The notes: generated by a model not told the origin, from the sequence alone. DNA of 64,000 nt from Enterococcus raffinosus (GCF_018917525.1 NZ_JAHLOS010000004.1:1-64000); one strand, 5' to 3'; counted from the stretch's first letter, positions 1-9,243 are shown. Translations and numbers: made by a program.

Positions 1-54
1 GTGATGTTTTGGTCGACTAAATTTTACCAAAAGTGAGTCTCTTTTTGAGTTGAA

Positions 55-103
55 ACGAAGAAAAAGTGTTGGTAGAAAATCGAAGTCGATTTTTCACCAA
101 CAC
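55..103 (-). terminator. Terminator of the flavin oxidoreductase gene
   Basis: A long hairpin spans 66-103. Its outer arms GTGTTGGT and ACCAACAC are perfect and the inner arms around a short AG loop nearly so. Read on the minus strand it is followed by CTTTTTCTTC, so it fits an intrinsic terminator for the minus-strand gene that ends at 150. Nothing else is seen in the first 149 bases. Confidence 0.7.
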
Positions 104-149
104 AAAATATTATAGAACCGAAATTTCCAGTGAACGACTCTTTTCTTAT

Positions 150-2153
150 TTATACGGTACGTGCAACCTCAAAGCCATCCCAAATCGCCGCACGAATATT
201 TCGGACTTTGGCACTGTCGCCAAGGCGATAAACGTATGGTGATTCATAACGTAACTCCTCGAATAATTCACCTTTTGAGCGATAGCCAACAGCGACAATA
301 ATATTGTCTGAAGCGATTATCTGTTCTTTTTCGTTTGCTAAAATTGTTAACCCGTCCGTAGTAATTTCTTTCGCTTTAGCATTCGTAATAATCTTAACAT
401 TGTGGAATGCTAGTAAATCTCTAAGCATCCATTCATTCATTGGTGGAAGTGGACTGCCAGACCTAAGAATTTCTGGCAATGCCTCAATAATAGTGACTTT
501 TTTACCTTGCAGTGCTAAGTGAAGGGCTAGTTCACTGCCAACAAGACCGCCGCCGATGATTGTGCATTCTTTTCCAAGTGAGACTTGATTTTTTAGTACT
601 TCATCAGCTAAGTTGACAGGGATGTTCTCACTACCTGGGAGATCCAAATGAATTGGCGTGGAACCCTCGGCTACAAAGATGGCATCGGGAGCTAACTCTT
701 GAATTTTTTCTTTTGTCGCAAGCTCATTTAATCGAACGTCGACATTCAATTTCTTCATTTGATGTTGGTACCATTCAACTAAATCTAAGTCATCGTGTTT
801 AAATGCAGGAATGCCGCCAATCATCAATGAACCGCCTACTGTGTCTCGAGCTTCAAAAAGAGTTACTTTGTGTCCGCGAAGTGCACTTACACGGGCAGCC
901 TCCAAACCGGCTGGTCCGCCGCCAACAATTAAAATGTTCTTTTTAATCATTGCTGGTTCAATCCGGACAAAATTCTCTCGCCCACATTGTGGATTTACCG
1001 CGCAGGAACCACGGCCGCCTTCTAATAATCGCCCAAAGCAGCCATCATGACAGCCCAAGCATGGCCGAATATCTGCTAAATCGTCAAGCATGACTTTATT
1101 GACGTATTCAGGATCAGTTAATAATTGTCGTCCGATTCCGACTGCATCGATTTTGCCATTTTGAAGTGCTTCAACGGCCATCTCTGGATTTTCCATTCGA
1201 CCTGCGACGATGACAGGTACGTTGGTTACTTTTTTCAATTGTTGTGAAAGTGGCAAATACATTCCTTTTTCAAAATACATAGGTGGGTGTGCCCAATACC
1301 ACGCATCATAGGTTCCCGCATCTGCATCAAAACCATCATAACCGGCTTCTTGCAAAATTTTGGCAGCTTCCAAAGATTCTGCGACATCGCGTCCTAACTC
1401 GGTAAATTCTTCGCCTGGCACGGCACCTTGACGAAGTTGTTTGATATAGCTTTTGATACTAAATCGTAAAATAACTGGGAAATCTTCGCCGCAGCGCTTT
1501 TTGATTGCCTGTAGAATTTCAATTGGGAAAGTTAGCCGTCCTCTTAAATCACCACCATATTTATCTTCTCGTTGATTGAATAGGGTCATAGTAAAGCAAT
1601 CCAACAGATAGCCTTCGTGCATGGCATGAATTTCGACTCCATCGAAACCAACCTTTTGGGCAATGTGAGCTGCTTCGGCAAAACCATCGACGATTGATTC
1701 CACTTCTTCGGTTGTCAACGCTCGACATTTGACATCTATCCAACGATTCATGACTTTTGAAGGTGCGACATAGTCTGTATCTTTTAGCGCTGTTGGCAAA
1801 GCGCTTCTACCAAGTCCGGCAGTGAGCTGCATAAAAATCTTTGTTCCGTAAGGGTGGACCTTATCTGTGATTTCTTTTCCTATTTTTTCGTAGACACTTT
1901 CATTAGTTACAGGGCTGGGGAAGAAGGCATCGTTGTGTTTTTCGATGGCGCTTTCCACCCAGTTTGCACCAGTAATGATCAATCCTACGCCGCCACTAGC
2001 GCGTTCTTCAAAATAATCAACAGCGTCCGGCGTATAACTATTCGTTTCGTCAGTTTGAGCGAGAGTTCCCATAGGTGCCATACAGAATTTGTTCTTAATT
2101 TCGACATTACCAATGTTAAATGGTTCAAATAACGGTTTGTACTTTCGCTTCAT
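150..2153 (-). CDS. NADH:flavin oxidoreductase / 2-enoate reductase family protein (FMN, 4Fe-4S, FAD)
   Basis: This 667-residue protein has the three-part layout of 2,4-dienoyl-CoA reductase, 2-enoate reductase and BaiCD/BaiH enzymes. An Old Yellow Enzyme TIM barrel fills residues 1 to about 345. A cluster motif CLGCHDGC plus a later Cys (about residues 365, 368, 372 and 384) would bind a 4Fe-4S centre. An NAD(P)/FAD Rossmann part starts at NILIVGGGPAG. Such enzymes reduce an activated C=C bond with NAD(P)H; the substrate cannot be read from sequence. An ATG 15 bases upstream is in frame, but the GGAGGG site lies just before the ATG at 2153, so I use that start. The gene diverges from an AraC regulator that probably controls it. 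Confidence 0.88.
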   Translation of the reverse strand: MKRKYKPLFEPFNIGNVEIKNKFCMAPMGTLAQTDETNSYTPDAVDYFEERASGGVGLIITGANWVESAIEKHNDAFFPSPVTNESVYEKIGKEITDKVHPYGTKIFMQLTAGLGRSALPTALKDTDYVAPSKVMNRWIDVKCRALTTEEVESIVDGFAEAAHIAQKVGFDGVEIHAMHEGYLLDCFTMTLFNQREDKYGGDLRGRLTFPIEILQAIKKRCGEDFPVILRFSIKSYIKQLRQGAVPGEEFTELGRDVAESLEAAKILQEAGYDGFDADAGTYDAWYWAHPPMYFEKGMYLPLSQQLKKVTNVPVIVAGRMENPEMAVEALQNGKIDAVGIGRQLLTDPEYVNKVMLDDLADIRPCLGCHDGCFGRLLEGGRGSCAVNPQCGRENFVRIEPAMIKKNILIVGGGPAGLEAARVSALRGHKVTLFEARDTVGGSLMIGGIPAFKHDDLDLVEWYQHQMKKLNVDVRLNELATKEKIQELAPDAIFVAEGSTPIHLDLPGSENIPVNLADEVLKNQVSLGKECTIIGGGLVGSELALHLALQGKKVTIIEALPEILRSGSPLPPMNEWMLRDLLAFHNVKIITNAKAKEITTDGLTILANEKEQIIASDNIIVAVGYRSKGELFEELRYESPYVYRLGDSAKVRNIRAAIWDGFEVARTV

Positions 2154-2317
2154 CTTTTCACCCTCCATTAATTGATATGCCTAACCTTATTTGTTACACT
2201 AATCACAAAAGATCGTGTTTAATGCTCCTATCTCTATTTTAAGTATTTTCTTTGTCGTTGAATTGAATAATTACGCAGACTATTTGTTGTTTTTACGAAT
2301 GATTTGGAGGACTCCTT

Positions 2318-3274
2318 ATGGGGAAGTATTTATCTTTAGAATTTACTGATCCGCAGGAATATATTGAAAACTTGGACCATGTGAATTTCAGTTATTCGCT
2401 TTCTTCGGATGAGCAGGTCGCCATGCACTATTCTAGAATTCATGTAATTAATGAGATGGTCATCACGTACAGCGATCATGAAGCATCTACGGGTTTCTTT
2501 GTTAATGAACACCGCAATCAAAAATATATTGGATTGCGATTTATTCGTTCTGGTCGAGAGTGTCACTCTTATAATGGACAGAGTGTTTTATTGAACAAAG
2601 AGGAATGCTTGTTTTTTGATTTATCTGGAAACGGTGGTTATCAGCGATTATCACGTGTTGAGGGAATCAATCTCTTACTTCCCTACAAAATGTTTTCGTT
2701 GAAAATTCCAAACATGGCTGATTTTTGTTTTAGGTTAAACTGTCGTCACGGGTTGGGAAAAATAATTTTCGACCACACTTTTTTACTTGAAGAGCAATTG
2801 AGCGGGCTTTCTGAGGCTGAGCTTTTAGTGGTGCTAGATAATTATTTTGATCTGCTTTGCCATTGGCTGATCCAATATGAAAATCAGCAGCTTAGTCAGC
2901 AAAATATCGTCCAATTTGCTCAAATTCAAGAGTACATTACGCGTCATTTATCTAACGAAACATTGAATTTATCATTGATAGCAACTCATTTTAAGCTTTC
3001 GCAGCGAACGATTCAAAAACTGTTTGAGGAGCAAGGCTTGAGCTTCAGTAAATATCTTACGAATGAACGATTGCGTCATGCTGCACATGATCTGCTTCAT
3101 AGTCAGCTGTCCATTACAGAGGTGGCCTTGAAATGGGCCTTTTGCGACACGTCGTATTTTTGTCGGAAATTCAAATCAAAATTCGGACGTACTCCGTCAA
3201 TTTATATGAAGGAGTATCAAAATAGTTTATGCGGTGAGAGTGATAAGCGGCTCTCGTGTCCATTAAAACAATAA
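2318..3274 (+). CDS. AraC family transcriptional regulator
   Basis: The 318-residue protein has a C-terminal AraC/XylS DNA-binding domain (about residues 205-305) with two helix-turn-helix units. The second carries the family signature around DTSYFCRKFKSKFGRTPS. The N-terminal 190 residues look like the AraC-binding-like sensory domain of the AraC_binding_2 type, though this is a weak call. Its start follows GGAGG with good spacing. It is transcribed away from the flavin oxidoreductase across a 164-bp gap, the usual layout for a local activator of the divergent gene. The inducer is unknown. Confidence 0.88.
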   Translation: MGKYLSLEFTDPQEYIENLDHVNFSYSLSSDEQVAMHYSRIHVINEMVITYSDHEASTGFFVNEHRNQKYIGLRFIRSGRECHSYNGQSVLLNKEECLFFDLSGNGGYQRLSRVEGINLLLPYKMFSLKIPNMADFCFRLNCRHGLGKIIFDHTFLLEEQLSGLSEAELLVVLDNYFDLLCHWLIQYENQQLSQQNIVQFAQIQEYITRHLSNETLNLSLIATHFKLSQRTIQKLFEEQGLSFSKYLTNERLRHAAHDLLHSQLSITEVALKWAFCDTSYFCRKFKSKFGRTPSIYMKEYQNSLCGESDKRLSCPLKQ

Positions 3275-3276
3275 AA

Positions 3277-3322
3277 AACTGAGCTAGATTCAAATACATG
3301 AATCTAGCTCAGTTGCTTTTTT
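3277..3322. terminator. Bidirectional terminator between araC-type gene and gloA
   Basis: A perfect 15-bp stem (AACTGAGCTAGATTC, 3277-3291, with its complement ending at 3314) is preceded by A-rich and followed by T-rich sequence. It can therefore end both the plus-strand AraC gene and the minus-strand glyoxalase gene. Confidence 0.85.
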
Positions 3323-3689
3323 AACGAATAACTTCAATTTTATAGCCATCTGGATCGGTAATGAAGTAATACGAAGGATCCGTTCCTGGAAGACCTTTCA
3401 AATCCGTCACGTTGAAACCTTTATTTTTATGTTCCTCATGAAGCTTTTCTAAATCATCGGAACTAATGGCAATGTGACCATAGCCATCCCCTAAGTCATA
3501 TGCGGCATGGTCGTAGTTGTAGGTTAATTCCAATTCATACTCATCACCTGGTAAAGTCAAATAGACAAGTGTGAATTTTGAATCTGGAAAATCACGACGA
3601 CGAGATTCTTCAAATCCGAATGCTTCTTGATAAAATTTGACAGATGCCTCTAAGTCTTTTACTCGAACACAAGTGTGTGCCATTTTCAT
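3321..3689 (-). CDS. gloA: Lactoylglutathione lyase (glyoxalase I), VOC superfamily
   Basis: The 122-residue protein has the two beta-alpha-beta-beta-beta repeats of glyoxalase I. It starts MAHTCVRVKDLEAS and carries the family motifs FYQEAFGFEE, YELELTYN, GYGHIAI and DPDGYKIEVI, which supply the likely His and Glu metal ligands. It would isomerise the hemithioacetal of methylglyoxal in the cytosol. Length and order match bacterial GloA. The start is preceded by AGGAGGT. It stands alone between two terminators or promoters. Confidence 0.92.
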   Translation of the reverse strand: MKMAHTCVRVKDLEASVKFYQEAFGFEESRRRDFPDSKFTLVYLTLPGDEYELELTYNYDHAAYDLGDGYGHIAISSDDLEKLHEEHKNKGFNVTDLKGLPGTDPSYYFITDPDGYKIEVIR

Positions 3690-3765
3690 AAGTAAGTAAC
3701 CTCCTAATTATTATTAAGTTCATGATACCATAAAACATCCATTTCTCAGCATTTATGCTCAGTGG

Positions 3766-3794
3766 TTGTTTATGAGTTTTTTTTAATGTAAACT
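3766..3794 (+). promoter_or_regulatory. Promoter of the Nudix gene
   Basis: A -35 box TTGTTT (3766-3771) and a -10 box TAAACT (3789-3794) are separated by 17 bases, about 30 bases before the Nudix start codon. Confidence 0.55.
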
Positions 3795-3826
3795 AGCTAG
3801 TAAATACGTTACTTAGGAGGACAACA

Positions 3827-4270
3827 ATGATCCCAGTGTTTGGCGAAAAGGAAGCCGAAAAAAAATATCAAGCACGTTATGCAGCTTATGCAATTTTAAT
3901 GAATGAGGATAAAAAAATTGCGCTCGTTCAAGCTCCTAATGGTGCATACTTTTTACCTGGAGGAGAAATCGAAGGAAATGAAACGAAGGAAGAGACGATT
4001 GAGCGTGAGATGCTCGAAGAATTAGGATTTGAGGTCGTTTTGTCGGAATATTTAGGACAAGCGGACGAATATTTCTACTCGCGTCATCGTGGAACCTTCT
4101 TTTATAATCCAGGCTATTTTTATTCCACAAAAAGCTGGGAAAAAGTTTCCGAACCGTTAGAAGAGGGGAACAATAGCAGCTGGGAGAAGCCAGCAAAAGC
4201 AATCGCATTATTGAAACGCGGCAGTCACAAATGGGCTGTTGAAGAGTGGCTAAAGAAAAAAACTTTCTGA
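3827..4270 (+). CDS. Nudix hydrolase
   Basis: This 147-residue protein contains a full Nudix box at about residues 45-69. It begins GGEIEGNETKEET and ends REMLEELGFE, with the Glu residues that bind the catalytic metal. It should hydrolyse a nucleoside diphosphate-linked compound. The substrate is not clear, although the MutT-like length suggests nucleotide clean-up or a small signalling nucleotide. It follows AGGAGG and has its own promoter and terminator. Confidence 0.88.
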   Translation: MIPVFGEKEAEKKYQARYAAYAILMNEDKKIALVQAPNGAYFLPGGEIEGNETKEETIEREMLEELGFEVVLSEYLGQADEYFYSRHRGTFFYNPGYFYSTKSWEKVSEPLEEGNNSSWEKPAKAIALLKRGSHKWAVEEWLKKKTF

Positions 4271-4295
4271 TCAATCAAGATCAGAAAGTTTTTTT
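4260..4295. terminator. Bidirectional terminator after Nudix gene
   Basis: A 12-bp stem (AACTTTCTGATC, loop AATCAA, then its complement, 4261-4290) is flanked by A-rich and T-rich runs. It serves the plus-strand Nudix gene and the minus-strand HD gene that ends at 4294. Confidence 0.85.
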
Positions 4296-5643
4296 AGTTA
4301 ACTAACGCGCCGTTATGAATATGTTTTGTGAAAGCTCGATAATAGTCATCAAAAAGATCCGAGTTTTTACTATCTAGTTGGGTCATTTCTTTTGGATAAT
4401 AGAAACGAACATCACCTTGACCCTGTCCGGTCAAGGCAGAGACTAATTGACTAGCTTTTGACAACTCGATCATCGAGCCGTCTTTTTGCATCAATTCTAT
4501 TTGTGTGCGGTGACTGCCTTTTTCTGGATGATACAAATCATAAGGCAAATCATAGCTGGAGTTGATCGCCGTATAATAGCGGGGATTAAACCCAGCCTTT
4601 TCAACCAAATCTTTCATTTCGACTAGTAAGGGGTTATCACTGGAATCCACTGTAATTGATTTTAAAGGCTTGCGATTTAAAAAGCGATAGGCTAGATCAC
4701 TTAGAATTAAATCCTGTTCCTCCATCCATTGTGCGAAATAAGTATTCAGAACTCCATCGTCTAACTTTAGATAGTCCTCCAATGAAAAATCTTCCTTCAA
4801 AAATGGAATCAAGAATTGTGAATGAAGTGAAAAAATTTCCGCATCTTCTTGGTACAATTCATGGGCGCGATCCAATAAATGTTCCAACAGAACTTCCATT
4901 CCACGAGAAACAGAATGGAAATAAACTTGAACATACATTTGATAACGGCTGACGATATAGTCTTCTACGGCATGCATGCCATTCATTGAAAAGGCAATTC
5001 CGCCTTCATAGGGACGAATGACGCGCAAGATTCGGGTTAAATCAAATGTTCCATATTCTGTCCCAGTATAATAGGCATCCCGCAATAAATAATCCATTCG
5101 ATCGGCATCAATCTGACTAGAGATCATTTGTACAACCTGCGGATTGTCATAAGTCTTGGTGATTACACTGGCAACTTTTTCTGGAAAGCCTTCTTCGACA
5201 TTATTTAAAATCTGGAAGACTTCAGTTTCTGGCGATGTGATGATCGCTACAGTCAAAGCTTCATGATCGGTGTGGAAAATATGTTCAAACGTGTGGGAAT
5301 AGGGTCCGTGACCAACATCGTGCAGTAGCGCCGCACATAAAGCAACCAACCGATGGGAATCATCCCATCCATCTTTACCGTATTTTTCTTGAGAGTAATT
5401 GCGCTGAAAAATATCGCAGATTCGGCGAGTGATATCGTAAACGCCCAACGAATGTGAAAAACGGCTATGCTCTGCACCATGAAAAGTATAGGAGGTAGTT
5501 CCAAGCTGTTTGATCCGTCGCAAACGTTGAACTTCCTTTGAATTGATTAAATCTAAAATTACTTGGTGCTGAACATGAATATAATTATGAACTGGATCGC
5601 GAAAAACTTTTTCCAGCGGCAGCATTTGATATTTATAAGTCAT
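4294..5643 (-). CDS. HD-domain hydrolase, probable dNTP triphosphohydrolase
   Basis: The 449-residue protein belongs to the HD superfamily. Metal-binding residues are visible as HSRFSHS (His 59 and 64) and LLHDVGHG (His 108, Asp 109). The overall plan is that of SAMHD1-like and dGTPase-like enzymes, and I associate it with the Enterococcus faecalis dNTPase EF1143. It would convert dNTPs to deoxynucleosides plus triphosphate and so limit dNTP pools. It overlaps the end of the lipL-like gene by 11 bases, so the two are translated from one minus-strand message. Substrate and allosteric control are inferred from the family. Confidence 0.85.
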   Translation of the reverse strand: MTYKYQMLPLEKVFRDPVHNYIHVQHQVILDLINSKEVQRLRRIKQLGTTSYTFHGAEHSRFSHSLGVYDITRRICDIFQRNYSQEKYGKDGWDDSHRLVALCAALLHDVGHGPYSHTFEHIFHTDHEALTVAIITSPETEVFQILNNVEEGFPEKVASVITKTYDNPQVVQMISSQIDADRMDYLLRDAYYTGTEYGTFDLTRILRVIRPYEGGIAFSMNGMHAVEDYIVSRYQMYVQVYFHSVSRGMEVLLEHLLDRAHELYQEDAEIFSLHSQFLIPFLKEDFSLEDYLKLDDGVLNTYFAQWMEEQDLILSDLAYRFLNRKPLKSITVDSSDNPLLVEMKDLVEKAGFNPRYYTAINSSYDLPYDLYHPEKGSHRTQIELMQKDGSMIELSKASQLVSALTGQGQGDVRFYYPKEMTQLDSKNSDLFDDYYRAFTKHIHNGALVN

Positions 5644-6442
5644 TAAGTACCTCCTGAATGAGCGTATTACGTTGTTGCATATTTTGAATGCGGCGTTTAT
5701 ATTCTTCTAACTGATAAAAATTTGATAGAGCGTTTGTTTGATCATGATGAGGCATCACTTTTAGCAACTCTTTTTTTACAGAGTTCACGGATACTTCAAA
5801 TGACGCGGCGTTATCTAGTGTCGTCATACTATCAGGATTAACGGGTGGGTAGTTTACACCAAATTGTTCTTTGAGTCCGCTTTGATAATAGGAGCGAACG
5901 ATCTGTCCTCGAAGATTTTGATCGCCATTCACACTAAGATACATCATAATTGCAACACCTTCTTTGACTCGGCGCTGGGCGATTCCAGCAATCTTTTTTC
6001 CGTTGACAGAAAGATCATATTTACCTGGACAATAAGAATCAGCGACTTCGCCAATTTCTATTCCTAATTTGCCAAAGCGAGTTTTCTCTAACCAGTCTAC
6101 CATTGCCTGATAGCCGTCATCAATCGACAAGGCAGTAATTGTGTCCTTAGGAAGAATTAATGAGACATTCAAAATGCCTGTGTCACTAATTACACCCAAA
6201 CCGCCAGCATTGCGTAAAAGCAAATGGTAGCCTTCTTTATGAACAGCCTTAAGTGCTTCACTAAAATAAGGAACACGGCTATCCTTCATTCCCAAGATCA
6301 ACGTTTTTGGCAACTGCCAAAAGTGAATGATTGGTTGCTTTTGCTCACCGCTGAATTCCGTTAATACATCGGTCAAAGCAAAGGGATTGAATAAGTCTGT
6401 GTATGGGAGCATTCCTTGATCAAATAGCAACGCTTCTTTCAT
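5633..6442 (-). CDS. lipL: Octanoyl-[GcvH]:protein N-octanoyltransferase / lipoate ligase family
   Basis: The 269-residue protein is of the biotin/lipoate protein ligase fold. The motif SYCPGKYDLSVNGKKIAGIA carries a Cys (residue 138) next to the lysine loop, as in LipL amidotransferases that move octanoyl or lipoyl groups from GcvH to E2 subunits. LplA ligases lack that Cys arrangement, so I prefer LipL. It is the first gene of a two-gene minus-strand unit and its stop overlaps the start of the HD hydrolase gene. No gcvH is in the window. Confidence 0.75.
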   Translation of the reverse strand: MKEALLFDQGMLPYTDLFNPFALTDVLTEFSGEQKQPIIHFWQLPKTLILGMKDSRVPYFSEALKAVHKEGYHLLLRNAGGLGVISDTGILNVSLILPKDTITALSIDDGYQAMVDWLEKTRFGKLGIEIGEVADSYCPGKYDLSVNGKKIAGIAQRRVKEGVAIMMYLSVNGDQNLRGQIVRSYYQSGLKEQFGVNYPPVNPDSMTTLDNAASFEVSVNSVKKELLKVMPHHDQTNALSNFYQLEEYKRRIQNMQQRNTLIQEVLNDL

Positions 6443-6531
6443 CTAATCTTCCTCTCGTTCCTTGTATTCCTTCCTATTATAAACAAAAATACAGAAAGTA
6501 AGTAATTATGTCGCTCAAAAAGCAGAAGTAG

Positions 6532-6607
6532 TTGACAAAAAAAGTAAAACCGACAAAAATAAGTAGTGGAAGAATATCAACTTTATTTGTGCTTCGTCGG
6601 CTTTTTT
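6532..6607 (+). promoter_or_regulatory. Promoter-like site followed by a hairpin and T-run upstream of ywiB
   Basis: A TTGACA box at 6532-6537 is followed within 20 bases by a hairpin. Its base CCGAC (6550-6554) pairs with GTCGG (6596-6600), and CTTTTTT follows. No plus-strand gene ends here, so the terminator is either an attenuator in the leader of the next gene or the end of a very short transcript. The -10 box is weak, so this remains a candidate. Confidence 0.4.
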
Positions 6608-6680
6608 ATGCCACAGCAGTATATGAAAGTGATAGATGTTTAAAAAAAGTGTATGAGACTAAAAAAGGAGTGGAAGCTCT

Positions 6681-7115
6681 GTGAATATCAATGAAGGTAT
6701 TCCCGCAAAAATTAAAGTACAAACCAAAGTCACTCAGAATAACGAGACAGAAGACTTTGTATTCGATCTACCTGGTCAAGTTGTTAAGATGGGTGACACG
6801 CTTTACATTCGCTACAAGGAGATCCAGCCAGATGGACAAGAAATTCCAGTTACGGTCAAAGTTATGCCGGATTCTCAGGTACAATTAATTCGTTCTGGTG
6901 AAACTCGAATGCGCATGCGTTTTGCTTATCGCGAAAAAATGGAGACCAGTTATAAAACACCATTTGGTATGTTCATGATCACAACTTACGCAAAAAAAAT
7001 GCATGTGAGTTTAAAAGACCGGCCATTTTCAGGAATCATTACGATCGATTATTCTCTTTTAATGAAAGAAGAAAAAGTCGGTGATTATCAGATGGTTTTA
7101 GAATTTACCACCTGA
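6681..7115 (+). CDS. DUF1934 family protein (YwiB-like)
   Basis: The 144-residue protein is rich in beta strands and matches the DUF1934/YwiB family of small, lipocalin-like beta-barrel proteins of unknown role. Typical parts are the N-terminal strand ending in a VTVKVMPDSQVQLIRSGETR-type region and the segment KTPFGMFMITTYAKKM. It starts with GTG behind AAAAGGAG. It lies directly before rpoE, a pairing common in Firmicutes. Function is unknown. Confidence 0.8.
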   Translation: MNINEGIPAKIKVQTKVTQNNETEDFVFDLPGQVVKMGDTLYIRYKEIQPDGQEIPVTVKVMPDSQVQLIRSGETRMRMRFAYREKMETSYKTPFGMFMITTYAKKMHVSLKDRPFSGIITIDYSLLMKEEKVGDYQMVLEFTT

Positions 7116-7188
7116 GCATAAGAAAGGTTTGCTTTTTACCTTTGGTTTTTGTATGATAAGGAGTAGACTTTGAAAGGACGTGTCATAC

Positions 7189-7797
7189 TTGGAACTTAGT
7201 GTTTTTGATGGTTTGAACAAAGATGAATTATCAATGATTGAAGTGGCACACGCAATTCTGGAAGAACGCGCAGATGTAATGGATTTTTCGGATCTAGTAA
7301 ATCAAATCCAAAACTATCTTGGCAAGTCAGACAGTGAGATTCGTGATGCATTAGCACAATTTTATACCGATTTGAATATTGATGGGAGTTTTATTTCTCT
7401 AGGAGATAATCGTTGGGGATTACGTTCATGGTACGCGATTGATTCAATTGATGAAGAAGTGAATCATGGCTTAGAAGATGAAGAAGAGGACGCTCCTCGT
7501 CGTAAGAAACGTAAAAAAGTCAATGCCTTTATCAATGATGATGAAGATGCGATTGACTACAATGATGACGATCCAGAAGATACGGATCTGTTAGTAGACG
7601 ATGAAGAAGATGAAATCGACGACGATGATGACGATGATGATGACGAAATCGCAGCATACAACTCCGATTTACAAGAAATTGGAGCGGATGCAAGCGAAGA
7701 CGACGAAGAAGTCGTTCCAGGCGGAATCGAAGATGATCTAAGCGTGATCGATGATGACGACGATGAATTTGATGATGATGAAGAAGATGAAGAATAG
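7189..7797 (+). CDS. rpoE: DNA-directed RNA polymerase delta subunit
   Basis: The first 90 residues form the folded HARE-HTH domain of the delta subunit (motifs [10 protein letters not shown] and [12 protein letters not shown]). The rest is an extremely acidic, disordered Asp/Glu tail with a short basic patch RRKKRKKV between. Delta binds RNA polymerase, lowers nonspecific nucleic-acid binding and helps recycling. A TTG at 7189 sits 10 bases after AAAGGA. The in-frame GTG at 7180 is too close to that site, so I take the TTG. A hairpin with T-run follows at once. In many relatives pyrG comes next; here about 12 kb lies between them. Confidence 0.93.
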   Translation: MELSVFDGLNKDELSMIEVAHAILEERADVMDFSDLVNQIQNYLGKSDSEIRDALAQFYTDLNIDGSFISLGDNRWGLRSWYAIDSIDEEVNHGLEDEEEDAPRRKKRKKVNAFINDDEDAIDYNDDDPEDTDLLVDDEEDEIDDDDDDDDDEIAAYNSDLQEIGADASEDDEEVVPGGIEDDLSVIDDDDDEFDDDEEDEE

Positions 7798-7822
7798 ATC
7801 ATAGCGATCTATTCTTTTTTTT
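7792..7822 (+). terminator. rpoE terminator
   Basis: GAATAGATC (overlapping the stop codon) pairs with GATCTATTC across a short loop, followed by eight T residues. Confidence 0.85.
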
Positions 7823-7919
7823 ATTCATTTTTTTAGCGTTCACAAGCGCTTCCTTTGATTCTTGTCTATGAAACGCGATAGTATAAAATTAGAAAAAGAA
7901 GAACAGGAAGTGGTTTGCT

Positions 7920-9179
7920 ATGGAAAAAGTACCGGAAATTAAAATCAAGCTAACAGATGTGACCGATCGTTTAGACGAAGGCTATTTACTGCTTTCGGAA
8001 TTACGCAAGGAGGCAAATGCTCCAGTTGTCAAAGCACGTCTTCTAAACAAAGAAGTGATTGCGATTTATGGAAAAGAAGCGGCTAAGAAGTTCTATGATC
8101 CGCAAAATTTCAAACGAGAAGGTGCAATGCCGAAAATTGTTTTGAAGACATTGTTTGGAGAAAACGGCGTGCAAACATTAGATGGTCAAGCGCATGAGCA
8201 CAGAAAAACCATTTTTATGGATTTGATGACTCCAAAACGGATGGAGGAATATCATCGTATTCTTGACAAAAATTTGACACAGAAATTAGATCAACAGCAA
8301 GGGGAGTTTGAATTATTCGACTTGGCTAAAGATGTTCTGTTCCGTTCGATTTGTGAGTGGGCAGGCATTGATTTATCTCAATTTTCTAAGAAAGAAGTAG
8401 ATCAATTAGCTGAATATCAGATCTCGATGATTAGCTCTGCTGTAACAAACCCTGCGACCCACATCAAAGGAATCGACAATCGTAAAAAATCTGAAAAATG
8501 GGCACAATCATTAATCGAAAATGCGCGAACCAATCCGGTGGCAGGAAAAGACGATGTGGCTCTTTATGCTTTCGCAAAAGCGACAGATGATCATGGTGAA
8601 TTATTGCCAATCGACGTCGCGGCTGTTGAATTATTAAATGTGATTCGGCCGACTGTGGCCTTGACTGTTTGGATTGCTTTGATGGGACATGCTTTATTTA
8701 GTCGTCCAGATATTTACCAACGTCTCCATACAGAATTTGACCAATTACAGGATTCGTTTATTCAGGAATTGCGCCGATATTATCCCTTCTTTCCAATGCT
8801 ACCAGCCTTCGCAAAACAAGATGTAGAAGTTGATGGATACTTAATTCCAAAAGATAGTTGGGTTGTTCTTGATCTTTATGGAACAAACCATGATGATCGA
8901 ATGATTGAAACGCCTGAGGTCTTTCGAATTTCTCGTTACCTAGGAAAAGAAAAGCATATTTCTTATGATGAAGAATACGAGATGATTGCTCAAGGCGGAG
9001 GGAAATTTGAAGCAATGCATCGTTGTGCTGGAGAATGGATTACTTTGCATACGTTAAGGGTCTTTTCTGATCAGCTTGTTAATAAATATCAGTTCTCGAT
9101 ACCAGAGCAGGACTGGAGCATTCCGATGAATCAATTTCCAACTTATCCGAAAAGTAAAGCATTGCTGATCAAGAAATAA
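7920..9179 (+). CDS. Cytochrome P450, CYP152 fatty-acid peroxygenase type
   Basis: The 419-residue protein is a cytosolic P450 of the hydrogen-peroxide-using CYP152 class. Arg-Pro at 243-244 (NVIRPTVA) replaces the usual acid-alcohol pair and binds the fatty-acid carboxylate. The ExxR motif is ELRRYYPF. The haem Cys is at about 369 in GGGKFEAMHRCAGEW. The distal residue in VQTLDGQAH is Gln 85, as in P450-BSbeta, rather than the His seen in the decarboxylase OleT, so hydroxylation is the more likely reaction. No redox partner is needed or present. A promoter TTGTCT/TAAAAT with 16-bp spacing is visible upstream. Such P450s are uncommon in lactic acid bacteria. Confidence 0.9.
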   Translation: MEKVPEIKIKLTDVTDRLDEGYLLLSELRKEANAPVVKARLLNKEVIAIYGKEAAKKFYDPQNFKREGAMPKIVLKTLFGENGVQTLDGQAHEHRKTIFMDLMTPKRMEEYHRILDKNLTQKLDQQQGEFELFDLAKDVLFRSICEWAGIDLSQFSKKEVDQLAEYQISMISSAVTNPATHIKGIDNRKKSEKWAQSLIENARTNPVAGKDDVALYAFAKATDDHGELLPIDVAAVELLNVIRPTVALTVWIALMGHALFSRPDIYQRLHTEFDQLQDSFIQELRRYYPFFPMLPAFAKQDVEVDGYLIPKDSWVVLDLYGTNHDDRMIETPEVFRISRYLGKEKHISYDEEYEMIAQGGGKFEAMHRCAGEWITLHTLRVFSDQLVNKYQFSIPEQDWSIPMNQFPTYPKSKALLIKK

Positions 9180-9187
9180 ACAAATGA

Positions 9188-9243
9188 AACCTCTCTAGGT
9201 AGGCTGAGCAGCCTATCCAGAGAGGTTATTTTTATCTTTATAG
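9188..9243 (+). terminator. P450 gene terminator
   Basis: A long stem starting AACCTCTCT and closing with AGAGAGGTT (9188-9237) is followed by ATTTTTATC. From here to the tRNA terminator at about 9420 I see no gene and no clear element. Confidence 0.8.

Noticed and set aside
7557-7802. Poly-serine ORF on the minus strand
   Set aside because: It is the antisense shadow of the Asp/Glu-rich tail of rpoE and has no RBS.
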